Below, piece after piece: positions 23,384 to 35,500 of a stretch of 64,000 nucleotides of DNA; the first letter of the stretch is position 1; the number at the start of each line of letters is the position of its first letter. The DNA comes from Clavelina lepadiformis (taxonomy: Eukaryota; Chordata; Ascidiacea; Aplousobranchia; Clavelinidae). The notes beneath the pieces are model-generated. The model ran no database searches. It saw only the letters and a program-made list of their open reading frames with translations, and was not told the origin of the DNA. The DNA lies in NCBI RefSeq assembly GCF_947623445.1, contig NC_135245.1, positions 503,501 to 567,500 of the forward strand. Direction: 5' to 3'. Both the position numbers and the translations under genes were made by a program.

Positions 23384-25428
23384 GGACAATCGACAAAACG
23401 CGATGGAAACGCTTCCGGTTCCGGTGAGCACGGAGCGGAAGTTACGTCTGGTCGTCCTCGGCACTTCTAGAAGCGGAAAAACGCAGCTGATGTCCAGTTT
23501 TCTTGGAAAACCTTTCAGGTGAAAAGATTATTCCATTTATGATATCATAATCGCGATTGTGATTATAACAATGAACTTGACCATTTAGTGACGTATACAT
23601 CCCAACGATCGAGGACTTCCATCGAAAGATCTACACAATCCGGGGAAACACCTACCTCCTTGATATCTTAGAGACGTCAGGGATGAACATCAACCCTCTG
23701 ACGCAGAAGATAACTCTCATGACAGGTGAGATGATCGTGAAATGAAGTATCACTGTGATCACCACATTATCACTAAACAGTCCTCAAGGTCACTCAACTC
23801 AGCTTTCGTCGTTTTGGGGTCATGAACCCGTCACATCATTAATTCTAGAAGCATGCGCCACAATGACATCATCCAATTATCTCTGAGTGGCTCTCATCAA
23901 AATATCGAGTTCGATTCCATCAAAATCTTACAACGGCATCAAAAATCGATTCCGCGCCGGGAAACTTGTCTCATTGTTTCAACACTCCCTCTGGCGCAGA
24001 TCGATTTTGTGCGTCGCTGGGCGCGATTTCGCGGTTGTTCCAGATTATTTACCCACCCCTTGCAACCTGGACTGGCACACCGACCTTTGATTGTGACGCT
24101 ATAAAATCCATTGTCGCGACATAAAGCAGAAAAATGCAAATATTTACCACAAATAATGACCTTTACGAAGATAATAATTTGTCCTAAAATATCGACTTAA
24201 TTTATTTCATTGAATTGAACGAACAAAAACTAATAAAGCGTGAATATATGAACTAAACGACCATAAACATGAGCGTAAAATTTTAGTAATTCTCTTCAGA
24301 TACGAGCAGCCGCTTTTTATAATGCACTGGGTTGAAAGGTGACGCGCTTATGTAACTGTTATAACCTTTGTAACAATCGCAACAGATTGCATTGTCATTT
24401 ATTGCTCTTATGTAACGTCACAATTTGCCTTGTCGATTATGATGTCATAAAGTGAGTCAATTAACCTTAAATAGGGTAAAATTAACCATCGCAGTTCAAA
24501 GAACTCTCATTGTTTCCTAAGAAAGATGATTGATTAATTATCTTTCACAAACACTTCGATCTCACAACGATCTTTCTTTGCAGGCGACGTTTTTCTCATC
24601 GTTTATTCGGTCACTAACAAAAGCAGCTTCGAGCACGCGAAGGAGACAATCGAAATGATCCACGAAGCGAAGAGATCTTTTGCCGCTGATAGCAGACACA
24701 ACAGCGCCCACTCGTGGCACTGGCACGGAAGGAAGAAGCACCACACGTTGGCGACGCCGATAATATTGGCGGGAAACAAGATCGACTTGAATGGGGAACG
24801 AGTTGTGAGCGCGAGCGATGTCGAGGAATATTTGCAGAGGAATCGCAGCTCGGAATGTAGATGCGCTCATGTGGAGGTGTCGGCCACAGATCCATCCAGC
24901 GTCCAAGGCCTCTTCAAACAACTCTTTCTGCTCTCCCATCTACCGCTCGAAATGAGCCCGAACATGCACCGCAAGGTGACGCAAGAGAAGTTTGTTGAAA
25001 ACGCCAGATCGCACAAGCAGTCCAAGTTCCCGCGACACCACAGCGACAACGACAAGATCAAGTCGTTTATCCTCCACCGCAACTCTGACAAGAACTCTTC
25101 ATCATCAGGTTCCAGCTCTTCAATCGCATCATCCAGCGCCTCCGATGACTCTGATTGTGACGTCGCAAACAATTGTCACGACGGTTTGGATGCGATCGCC
25201 ACCTTGTGTCCGAACCAGCGTCGTCCGAGCGCGGCGACGGAGGTTTCTTTCCTCCTCAAGAAGAGCAAGAAGATCCACCAAGGAGGAGAACTCCCGGCTC
25301 ACTGGGCGCCGTCAAAGATTTGCACGCATTCAACCTGCTCGGCCGATACACATCGGGTTGAGAGAGGGGGTTCCCCGCTTAAGAAACTTAAGCAAAAGCT
25401 GAGCAGGGTTACTTCAAGTCACATTTAA
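23384..25428 (+). CDS. RASD: RASD/Rhes (Dexras)-like Ras-family GTPase
   Basis: CDS exons 23403-23518, 23589-23725 and 24584-25428 join in phases 2 and 1 to give 365 aa; 23384-23402 is a 19-nt leader after a strong TTTTTCTCAG acceptor. G1 is GTSRSGKT (20-27), the effector region PTIEDFHRKIYTIRG (44-58) is the RASD/Rhes signature, G4 is NKID (149-152) and G5 is SAT (184-186). LPLEMSPNMHRKV after G5 also matches RASD proteins. These GTPases modulate G-protein and cyclic-nucleotide signalling at membranes (family knowledge). Oddities: the G3 motif is ETSG (67-70) where Ras proteins have DxxG, and the C-terminus is LSRVTSSHI with no CaaX box although vertebrate RASD1/2 are farnesylated. A Ser/Asp-rich insert follows the G domain, making it longer than the vertebrate forms. 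AATAAA at 25770 and 25928. Confidence 0.88.
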
Positions 25429-25875
25429 CCCGGAGTGAATCAAAGCTGAGCCCGATGCAGTGTTTCCATGAGATTAATATCGCCATTGTACTATCGCAGC
25501 CTATATTTGCCTTTTGTGATGTCACGTTTTCGTCATCGTTATATTACGTGTCTGACAAACCTTTTCATTCTTGGGGAAATTTTATGTCTGTTGTCTATGT
25601 AAAGCTATTTTGTGAGATAGGGCTCTTGCCCTGTACGTTCTGTGATAAGATGTCTATGACTGCAATCCGTCCAGATTTTTACCCGGTACTGCCAATTGCC
25701 AAAGCACCTTCCTGTCTACATCCGGGATGTTTTATTAACTTTTGGTGTTGCAATGTTTGTGATCAAACCAATAAACTGGATGAGAGCAAGGGTCGTATTT
25801 TCTGATGATGTTTGTTATTTACGAGCATACAAAGCCCGAGTTTTCATGAACAGGCAAGAATGATAGCCAGCAATG

Positions 25876-25881
25876 TTTATT
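25876..25881 (-). terminator. Candidate polyadenylation signal of the REJ gene
   Basis: TTTATT on the plus strand reads AATAAA on the minus strand about 310 bases past the REJ-gene stop. It lies between the two AATAAA signals of the RASD gene (25770 and 25928), so the convergent transcripts may overlap at their ends. Confidence 0.4.
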
Positions 25882-26189
25882 CACACGCGCACTTATAACT
25901 AGAAGGGAGAAATCAGTGTTCATCTTTAATAAAGTCTTATACTTTCTTTATACGTTCAAGCACAGGTTCGACGCGATAAGAACGTGGCCGATTTGATGAC
26001 GTCAAACCTCACCAAATAAGAGCAAAGTTTCAAAATTGACGTCATACTCTACTTGCGCTAACACCAGGTGTCCAATTCACACACCGGCTTTGAACAACAT
26101 GACAGGAACTAGCAGCCTTAGTGCTTCTACGTCATCACTACAAACTAAGTGGGCTAATATTGGTGATGAAACTTGTGACGTCACAATCA

Positions 26190-26587
26190 TCACACAGTTT
26201 TCACTCTGTCGTCAGTCGGTGTGACGCAGCCTGGGGCCTCATAGTAAGGGGGCGGGGTGTCGTCTGCTAATCTTCCAGCCTTGATTGGTGCAGATGATTG
26301 CACTGCTGGGGGCTGATTGGCTAAGCAGTTGAATGGCTTGACAAGATCCAACTGGAAATACAAGACGAGGCCAAATTTAATGAAAACAGACTCTGGGTAC
26401 GAAATCCGGCGCCGGCAAAGATAACTCGTTGTCACTTTTGTACTTATGACGTCATCTCACCTGCTTCCTCGAGTACAAAATCTTCCCAAGAACAAAACTT
26501 GTTATGATCGCTACGGTAACGATGACGCCAACCAAGCAACCAATCAGGATGCTTTTCCAGCTCTCAGGCACAAACGGATAACCTGAT
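26190..26587 (-). other. Membrane helix and PPxY cytoplasmic tail of the REJ protein
   Basis: The exon at about 26587-26470 encodes WKSILIGCLVGVIVTVAIIT then SFVLGKILYSRKQ: a hydrophobic span followed by basic residues, a classic type I stop-transfer. The final exon 26352-26190 begins LDLVKPFNC and holds TPPPYYEAP and ends DDRVKTV. PPPY is the known ligand for WW domains, including Nedd4-type ubiquitin ligases; that this tail is bound so is inference. Confidence 0.7.
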
Positions 26588-29500
26588 TGGATATAAACAA
26601 GTTCAAAAATCATCCGCGAATAATTTTCTTAAAATTTCTGAGAAAGAGTTGGGTATCCACAGAAGTTACGTTGATTTTAACCAAGTGGGCAAGCTGGGTA
26701 AGTCCTACATATTCGCACTCAAAGCTGTCTGCATATTAGCACAAACCATTATCGGTCGGACATTCGCTCGCTCCTACGCAATCGTTGTCGTCATCAAAGA
26801 CAGACTGCTCAGGGCAGACGCAGAATGTGAGAGGGCGACATCTAGAGACGCATGACGGTGGTGCGATGTGACCGCATCGTGGTATGCACAGGCTGAGTGC
26901 AGAAACGAAATGACAAATAGACATAAACATATTAAAAACAAAGTGTAAGGGTATGACAAATTCTCTGTAAATATGGTCGAGAGTTGTATCGGAACTTGAA
27001 CCTTTTGTCTTTGATTGACTTTACACAAAACAAGGAATTCGGCTCCAACATGGTCGCAAGAATCACGATCGTGAAAATAGCAAATATGGTCGACATACGC
27101 GCGTGTTCGACGCCAAGTGGTAATTTGTTTAAAAACTTTCCATACCTTGAACATAGCTTTCTTTCCACTAGCGGCGCTATACAAGATAGTTCGCCAACTA
27201 AAGGTGACGTCATATCAGTGACAGCAGACGGTTGGACAGTTGTGATCACGTGAGGAAGGGAAAAAAGCCTATAACGGAAAAAATGTCTTGAGAATAAAGT
27301 TGCATGCAGCGTCAGAAAAGACGTGAATTCAAACATGACGTAATCAGCAGAATAGAGACTGACGCGTAATATCCGTGCGCTACATCACAGGAGCAGGTGA
27401 TTCCCCTGATCTGACCATCAAACCCTCTCTTTATCGCCACCACGCGGCAGTCCTCGCCCCACCAAGCGAAGTTGCTCCATCTTCGACACTAAGAGGAGTA
27501 AGAGTAAAACTTTTCAAATTATTATTTAATAAAGATTAAATAAAATATGTGACGTGATAATATGCTTTATTATCTCACATTTCCCACCTCAAGCCTAGTG
27601 GAAGAGTCGGCGTACCATATTTGGTCAAAATCAATTGTGACGGAAGAGTTGCTAGGCAACCTAAAAGATGCATCTCGACCTGATTCCGGGTTCAACAATG
27701 CGACCTACAAATGGGGTCATACTGTTAATACGTCATTTCCAAAATCAAAGTTACCTTTTCTATTTTGCAAGTTGGATAAGGCGATAATACTCACAGCTAT
27801 GACGTTACTAACGCGTTCCGCTTCACTGTCATACCACGTGACCACGTTGTGTTCGAAAATCCCTATGGCAACGCAGGCACCGAGACACTAGAAATGTCAT
27901 CATTAAATTAGGCAAAATCGAAACAGAAGGTTGCATTTGAAACCTACCTCCAAGTTAGCAGCGCACATCCAATCATTGAACGCCTTACTCACTGATGACG
28001 AAAACGAAACCTGTGACGTAGGAAGGCATCAGTACCACACCACAGCATACAAAATAGCACCATTTCTCATAATCTTATCAAAATACCTCTGAGTACTTAC
28101 CTGGTAATCTGCGTCTCCAAACACTGCGCTTTCACTTATGACGTCATACTTGCCCACAACCAACTTTGAATTTTCGCTCGATACTTCCAAAGGAGGTTCA
28201 AAGTACGCCACCGCGCGGCAAAACTGTGTCTAAAAGGGCGAAACGAATCGTTAGAGGAGAACTCACCCTGTAGAGGTTACCCAACTTCACCGCAGTGGGG
28301 TAAATATTTCACCAACCATTTAAAAGTCCCAAAAGATCCAGGTTTCATTTGCTTGGTATCAATTTCAACCAAATATGACGTCACCAGACCTTACCTTAAT
28401 TTCCATGACGTCATTCCGAAAATTCAAGCGCGGACTAATCATATCTCGCGATGCCGGATCACGTGACTCAAGGACTGCGTCATGCAAAGCTAGAATCTCC
28501 ACCACCTGCAACAATGACGTATGATGACGTCACAATAAAGTAGGAAGGTAATCGTGGAGTTCTTCCTCACCATTTCATTGGTCAGGACGGGATCAGAGGA
28601 TTCTAGATCTTCCAGATCTCGCTTCTTTCTTGAAGAGGAAGACCGACCTGAGAAAAGCGTCCTCATGTGAAATCAAATTCAAAAGTATTTCAGCAAATTA
28701 ACCTGAGTCTCAATTTAAGGCGCAAAAACAACTCCATCACAGGAACCGCTGTATACCATTTTCTACCTTTGAATATTGATGTCATAATATTCCCTGGTAT
28801 AGATGACGCGGCGTCTTTCGATTGGTTGGAAACACCAACACGTGAGTAAACGTCATTGGCGGATTGGAGGGTCTCAAGTGCTGCACTATTATGATGTAAT
28901 AAACAAAGTTGAAATAGTAAAAACGAGTGACATCAACTTGATTTGCAAAATGAGGTCGCTAATCTCACTATTCAGTTCTCGGTTTTACGTCATCGATATT
29001 TCTCGTGAAGTCATCAGCAAGTTTCTGTATCTGCTGTTCCTTTGCCACGTCATTATTATCGGAGAAGGCGTCACCAAGTGTCGCGATCAAGGCAGCGGCC
29101 TGGACAGGGTTTCCTTTTGAAAATAAAGCATTTCGATTTGTTACGTCACAGTCGTGATAGCCTGGTGTATTCGACAAAGCGATGACGTACCGGTCAACAA
29201 TGCCTCCTCTGCGAGAGTGTTGACGTTGCTGAATGCGTCATTTCCGCTTGATGGCGTAGTAGCGTTCAGTCTCACCCTGACAGTTACCTGAGCAAAGCTG
29301 CGTTTGACGTCATCATCATCATTTGCAACAAACATAACCACTGTGACATCATCAGCGCCTTCATCTAGAAAAAGTTATAAAATTTCAAAAAATGACGTTT
29401 TTTTAATTGAGGAGAAAAACTTCATAAAAAGACTACCGGGAGGTGGCAGTAGAATTCCACTGATTTCACTCGATTGTGAGAAAGGAACCAACAGAGTGAA

Positions 29501-32500
29501 CTTGAGTTTTGCGCCCGACTTCTTGTAATAACCGAACTTATAGACGAAGCCCCCTATCTCGTCGTCCTCGTTGCCTAGCAACGAATCACTTAAAGGATCA
29601 AACCATCCGGTGGCGCGCAAGGTGAAGGCGGTTGTCATAGTAACGCCAATTGGAGGATCAACCTGACAATCAAAGACAAACATAACTGATGATTGCGACG
29701 TCATTAATGAAGATGACTTGAATTAAATCACCTCAAGTTGTCCTCCCAACGGAAGTGATGACGTGAAGAAATCTACGTCACGTATGACGTCATCAGCTTG
29801 GAGGTGGAGGAGTGTGGCGATGATGCGGATCCTGTACTTCTTTCCAGGCTGTAGAACATTTTGCTTCAGAACGAGAGGAACGTGAGCTTGAGAGGAGCTA
29901 AAATAGAAATCAGATAACCCAGCGCAAATCATCGCCATCTAGTGACGTTTATTTCATTGATGATATGCAAATTAGTTATTTTCGCATATTTAAAATGATT
30001 CCATAGAAATCACTCACCCGCCCACAACAACATCCCTAGTAATTGGGGTCGACGATGAATTGGATAATTCCAGGATTTCACTCAGTCCATCGCCGGCCTC
30101 AGATGACCAGCTTATTCTCACATTTATTGGTGCAGTGTCAGCACTAAAAGTCATGGAAATAAGTGCTGGGTGTTGTAACTAACAATCCTACAGGCATCTT
30201 ATAGTAATCATGGCGGCAAATATTTCACTGATAAATGGCAACTCACTTGCTCACTCGAGCGTAAAATCTGTTAACACGTGACACTGAGAGAGGCTTCAAA
30301 ACTCTCCTCAGTTCTATCCGTGGGAGGGCGACAGAGAGCTTCTTGAAGGTCAGCAAAACAGAGTCTTGACTCGATCTTGCGGATCCTTTACTGACTCTCA
30401 GCGTAAAGTTGTATCTGGTGGAAAGATGATGACTCTAATGCAGTTAGGTTGCAAGCCATGGCTTCAGTGTGACAAGGGCACAGATGCAATTTAGCTGGTG
30501 ACCACAACGATTAGTTGTACGTGGACAAACTTTGAACTCAAATACACAAATCATTAACTGGCACAGATGAGTATGAATTAATTGACAAAAGCCTGTTTTC
30601 GAGTTATTTGGCACAAGATTTTCCGAATCCCCAACTTCGAGCTTCCCAACATCCCAAATCACATCGACAACTTATAACATCCATATCAGGAGGCGCCAGA
30701 TACTCACGTTCCATCTATCGGAAACAACCAAGCAGGAATAGACAACACTTCCGGGATTTCCTGCAAGCGTGAGAATATCTCTTCCGCCCTTACGAGTCTT
30801 CCTTCCTCATCTGGGTCGTGGATGACACAAGGAAGTCCTTCTATGTCATCACAATGCCACGAGTAAATCAAAGGAGTTGGATCTTGATTGGGGTCAAATG
30901 AGTTCACCCCAATTAAGGTCTGTAAATATGGGGTCACAGGTCAAACAATAGTTGTATTATTAAGTAGAAACTTAAGTAGTACACATAAAGTTACTGCTTC
31001 GCTACTAACTCATATGCACCAGCGAGCAAGAGATATAAACCACGTTCATAGTGCCAGTGCTCGGGGAAGCCAGAACACCACCGACATATTGGTTGTGTGC
31101 ATAGTAGTTAGCCACAATGATATACATGAAAAAATTACAACACAAATAATCCACTTGTAACAAACCAGTTGCTCTGATGAGTTGACGAAACCAGATGTGT
31201 GTTGGTGTTCGATCCTGGCAATGAGCGCTTCACTTTTCACAACGACCTCAACCTCAGCGCTGTCGGAACTAGACAAGCCATCACCAAAATTATAAGTGGC
31301 TGCAATATAGAGATCGATCATAATGCATTGGTGCAAGTTAAAATATCAAAAATAGCTGCACGGCACCCTTGGAAAAATTTCACACAACGATGTAAAGGTG
31401 TTTTACGTAAGAGGTCAAGGGTCAGACAAGTTAAATATATTTCTGAAGAGAGCCAAGCTGAAAGGAAGCTTTGTGTTCTTACTTCACATTTTTCATGACT
31501 TACGTTTAAATAAAGCAAGAAACAGCAGACGTTGATGCAATGGAAAATACCAGTTGTACCGTTATTTCTAATTCAAGCTTAATCTAAGTCATAGTAACGC
31601 ACCAGTAACAATAAATCTGTAAGTTACTCCAGCGACTAGAAGTCCTCTTGGGATGAACAGACTCGATCTCCATATTTGATCTACATCCTTAAGATTTTCG
31701 ATTGCAAATCCAACAGAGGACACGACACTCCAGTCATAGACAACTTCTCCATCATCCTGCAGAGTGTTCCGGAGGAAATCCTCACAAGCATCAAAGAGAA
31801 CTTTCGATTTCGCCTGCAGTATGAAATAATGACTCAGCGGATCCAACAACAGTGACTCAGAGAATTTACACCCAGGCAAGTTAAAGTTAACTCAGAAAAC
31901 GGCCAACTTCAAGTTTAGTTTTAACTTTTAACGCACCGCTATCTTCACATTGCGACTTGCAGTTATGACTCGTTCCTTCTCTCCTTGGATTGAAGTTTTG
32001 ATGAATCTTGGACGACCTTCCACGGCAACTGCATGGCTCGCAACTTTGCTAAAAACTCCCAGCACGTTCCTCACTTGCAGATGGAAAGTGTACACAGATG
32101 CACTCTGGGGGGGGGAAGAAAGATTTTGGTAAAAAATAAGCATAGTAATATTCAAGTAAGTGAATAAATAAATATAAATCTACAGAAAAAACATGGTGTT
32201 ATAAATGTCAATACAGGAAAATTATGTCTTCATACTAAACAACTTAAGGAAGACGACATAATAAATAAATGTACAGAAAACTATGGAGGAAAACAATATA
32301 ATAATGTTTAGGAGCAAAATTTTGAGAGTTGCTCATACAAAGAATAAACACCAGCGCCAAAGGTGCTCATACATATTACATATCTTTTAACTCTTGTGTT
32401 CATTCTAAATATTTCTATAATTGTCAAAAAACAGATAAATGGTGTCTTTAGATCAAACAACGTGTGCAAGACAACATGATATCACCTGCACATGGCCAAT

Positions 32501-35500
32501 GTCTTCCGTACCGACTGATTGACGACTTATTCGAGTCCAAGTCACATTGCTGCCATCTGGTGACTGACGCGTCCAAATAAACTTTAGAGGCCAATTGCCG
32601 ATACTTTTCCCAACTTTATAGAATAGCTCTCCGTCACAAACCCCGACCGCTGTGGGCCCACCCAGAGAGAGCTTAGGGGTAACCTGGGTTGAAAATGGGT
32701 TAATGCTGCAGTGGTTTTGTGTAGCTAATATTTATTAATCATTATCTAAGTCATCCTCAAATAATTGATCAAAAGAATCCAATAGAAGCAGTCAAGTCTT
32801 AAATGTTACAAAATCTCATGAGGGGAAAACCCGCAAGTAACTCACCGCGCGTCGAGGATAAAGAATTTCCACCCTGGTGAGAGGGAATTCCCCGTAGAAT
32901 AATTCTCTCCCAAAAACAGTGGCACCCTCCAGCAGAAAAATTTCCCCGATGCTTTCATCCGAGCCACTCCTGTCATCAATTTCATCGGCTAGCACGTGAT
33001 ATGATTGAAATATAGTCAAAAAATACAAAAAGCATTGTTACAGACACAATATAAGCGCAGAACACTACGGGCACACAAACCTGTCACATTGACAAATAGA
33101 TAGTGGTTCAAATGACCTAGCAGTCGTATTGTTACAAGCAAACAGCATGGCACCTACCAGCACGACTGAGGTTATTGAACAGCTTCGAATTTGCAGATGG
33201 TCTGATGTAGACCTTGCTTGATTCCCGCCCTACACAGACTGATTTCGTCCCCAACAACTTAACTGAGTCTGGATGAAGGAAACCGGAACAGGAATAACTG
33301 GGTTTAAAGTGCAAGGGTTTGTCGAATTCAATCACAATGTAATTGAGGTCATCAGAGAGTTGGGCATCGATGACCCTCGGTGCTGTCTCCCTGTGCAAAT
33401 GAGACCAAACAGTATAATGCATGGACAGACCAACTCAGAATACGATGACTATTAAGAGTAAAATAGATTACCAGTAATAGAACTTTACAATTTTGTGTCT
33501 CCTGAACAATTCACCAGCTGAGTTCAACTCTGGCAGCAAAGCCAGGTCAGGCTCGACATAGACATTGACCTGACCTGGACGATGAGATGCCGGCATCAGG
33601 CACATCAGCTTTGTGGCACTGATGTACCTACCAACGACAAACTCACGTTTATGAACAGAAGATAGGACTTTGCTAAAATTGAGCAAATAGCCGACAACGG
33701 AATTAAGATTTTACAAGTTAATCCCTGAAAACATACCTAGATTTTCTGTTGGCAGTTTGGGTAATAATCTTCTTTATGACATCATAAAACTCAAAAACAC
33801 AAACATATGAGAAATCAGCTATGAAACCATTTCCACTGATAATGACAGTTGTGTTGGAGTCGATCTGTGCAGACTTTGGAGTAATACTTCTTACAGCAGG
33901 CCAGTCAGACGTGTAGAACAGCACGTTGTTCGGGAATGTAACAACTAATTCTTCCCTAAAATAAGAAATTTACTTCAACGTTTGTAAACAAACCATTTCA
34001 GTAGCATTACCAGTAGGTTGATGGCAGAGAAAATAAATGCACAGTAAATGAGTAAACATTGTGTAACTATCTATGAATAATGGATGAAGAATAAATTTTA
34101 TTTGACATATGTCATTCTCACCTGTTCTTCTTTCTCAACGAACATGTAACCGTTGCCACAAACACAGGATATCGCACATTAATATTTGATGTCTCTGCTT
34201 TCACCAAAAGCGCAATGACGTAAAAGTTCTTTGGAATAATTTTAAGACCTAAATGTAAGAGTTGTCACTACAATGAGCAAACAAAAAATTCGAAAAGCAC
34301 AAGTCACAATCCAACAACACATCTGGTTGGGCAGGTCCGAGTGGTCTTGGTTACAAACTAATATAGCTATTGACTTCTTCGTACCAGTAGATAACCAACT
34401 AACTTGTGTGCTTAAGATGTTTATGGTACTTCAGCACAGTCTTCGCAGAGGTTATATTCGATGTGCCGATGTCCACAGAGATATCCTTGACATCATACGG
34501 TTTAGTTGAAAAGTCGTATAATGACCCGTCCAGAGTACAAGCTGCGTTGTGGTAATCGGCAAATCTTCCGGTGAGGATGACGTAGAAATAATCTTCATCA
34601 CTCCCCACTTGATAAGAAGGATACAGGACGCTGAGATCCGACACGAAACTCACACAGCCTGTGATGTCAATGAAAGATTCGACCAAATAACGTTCAGTTT
34701 TGGCGAAACCACAGGAAGCAACAATAATAATGTAACAGGAAGAGTGTTCTGTGGTGGTTGTGCGTGTATGACGCCATTTTACTCTGACCAACTTTCAAGG
34801 ATCAATTTGTTTGCAACAAGATTGCAAATTGGAAACACATCATAGCATTGTGTGAGAAAACACTGTAAAGAAAACTCGGCGATGGTTTCGTCATAACTTT
34901 ACCTTGGTTGAATGAGGGGTCATCTGGGTTCAAGCAGGCCCCACAATCATCGAAGACCATCTCGCTGTTGATCTCCCCATCACAGCCCCTACATGTTGAG
35001 TTATCACCCCCACAAACTCCACAAGCATCCTCGATGGTGTACGTGGTGTTGGCGACCACGCACGCCCCACAACTGCAGGGAAACAAAGAATTGAAACAGA
35101 GGCCGATATCAAAAAAGAGCTTTTCACATTTATCCGTTCACTGGGAAAAATGTAAATTAATAATTTTCTCTTAGACACAAACGCTATCACCTGTTGACAG
35201 GAGTATCCCCGAAGCATTTACCAGCACAATCTTTGACCCTATTCGGTCGTCTCCTAAACATGGAAATTATATTTATCCTGTCAAGTTAGAGTAATATCAT
35301 TTGTAGTGAGGAACTGACCTGTTTTGGCAAAACCTGCAATCGTCCCAGTAATTTTCACCCAGGCAACTCCCCCCGCAATCTAGCCCCGCATTCACCTTAA
35401 TACCGGTTGTCCCGTCCGAACAGACCCCGCATTTATCAATACTTGCATCTAAACAGAGATAGTTACTAGATCATTATCAAAACCTATTCATTCTATTTAT

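Noticed and set aside
24562-25172. Minus-strand frames of 93-125 codons across RASD exon 3
   Set aside because: Shadows of the real exon with its high GC and strong codon bias.
27000-27110. Signal-peptide-like start (MSTIFAIFTIVILATM, minus strand)
   Set aside because: Its donors give phase 0 or 1, which do not fit the phase-2 TIL exon after it, so a separate secreted TIL gene starting here is not favoured, though not excluded.
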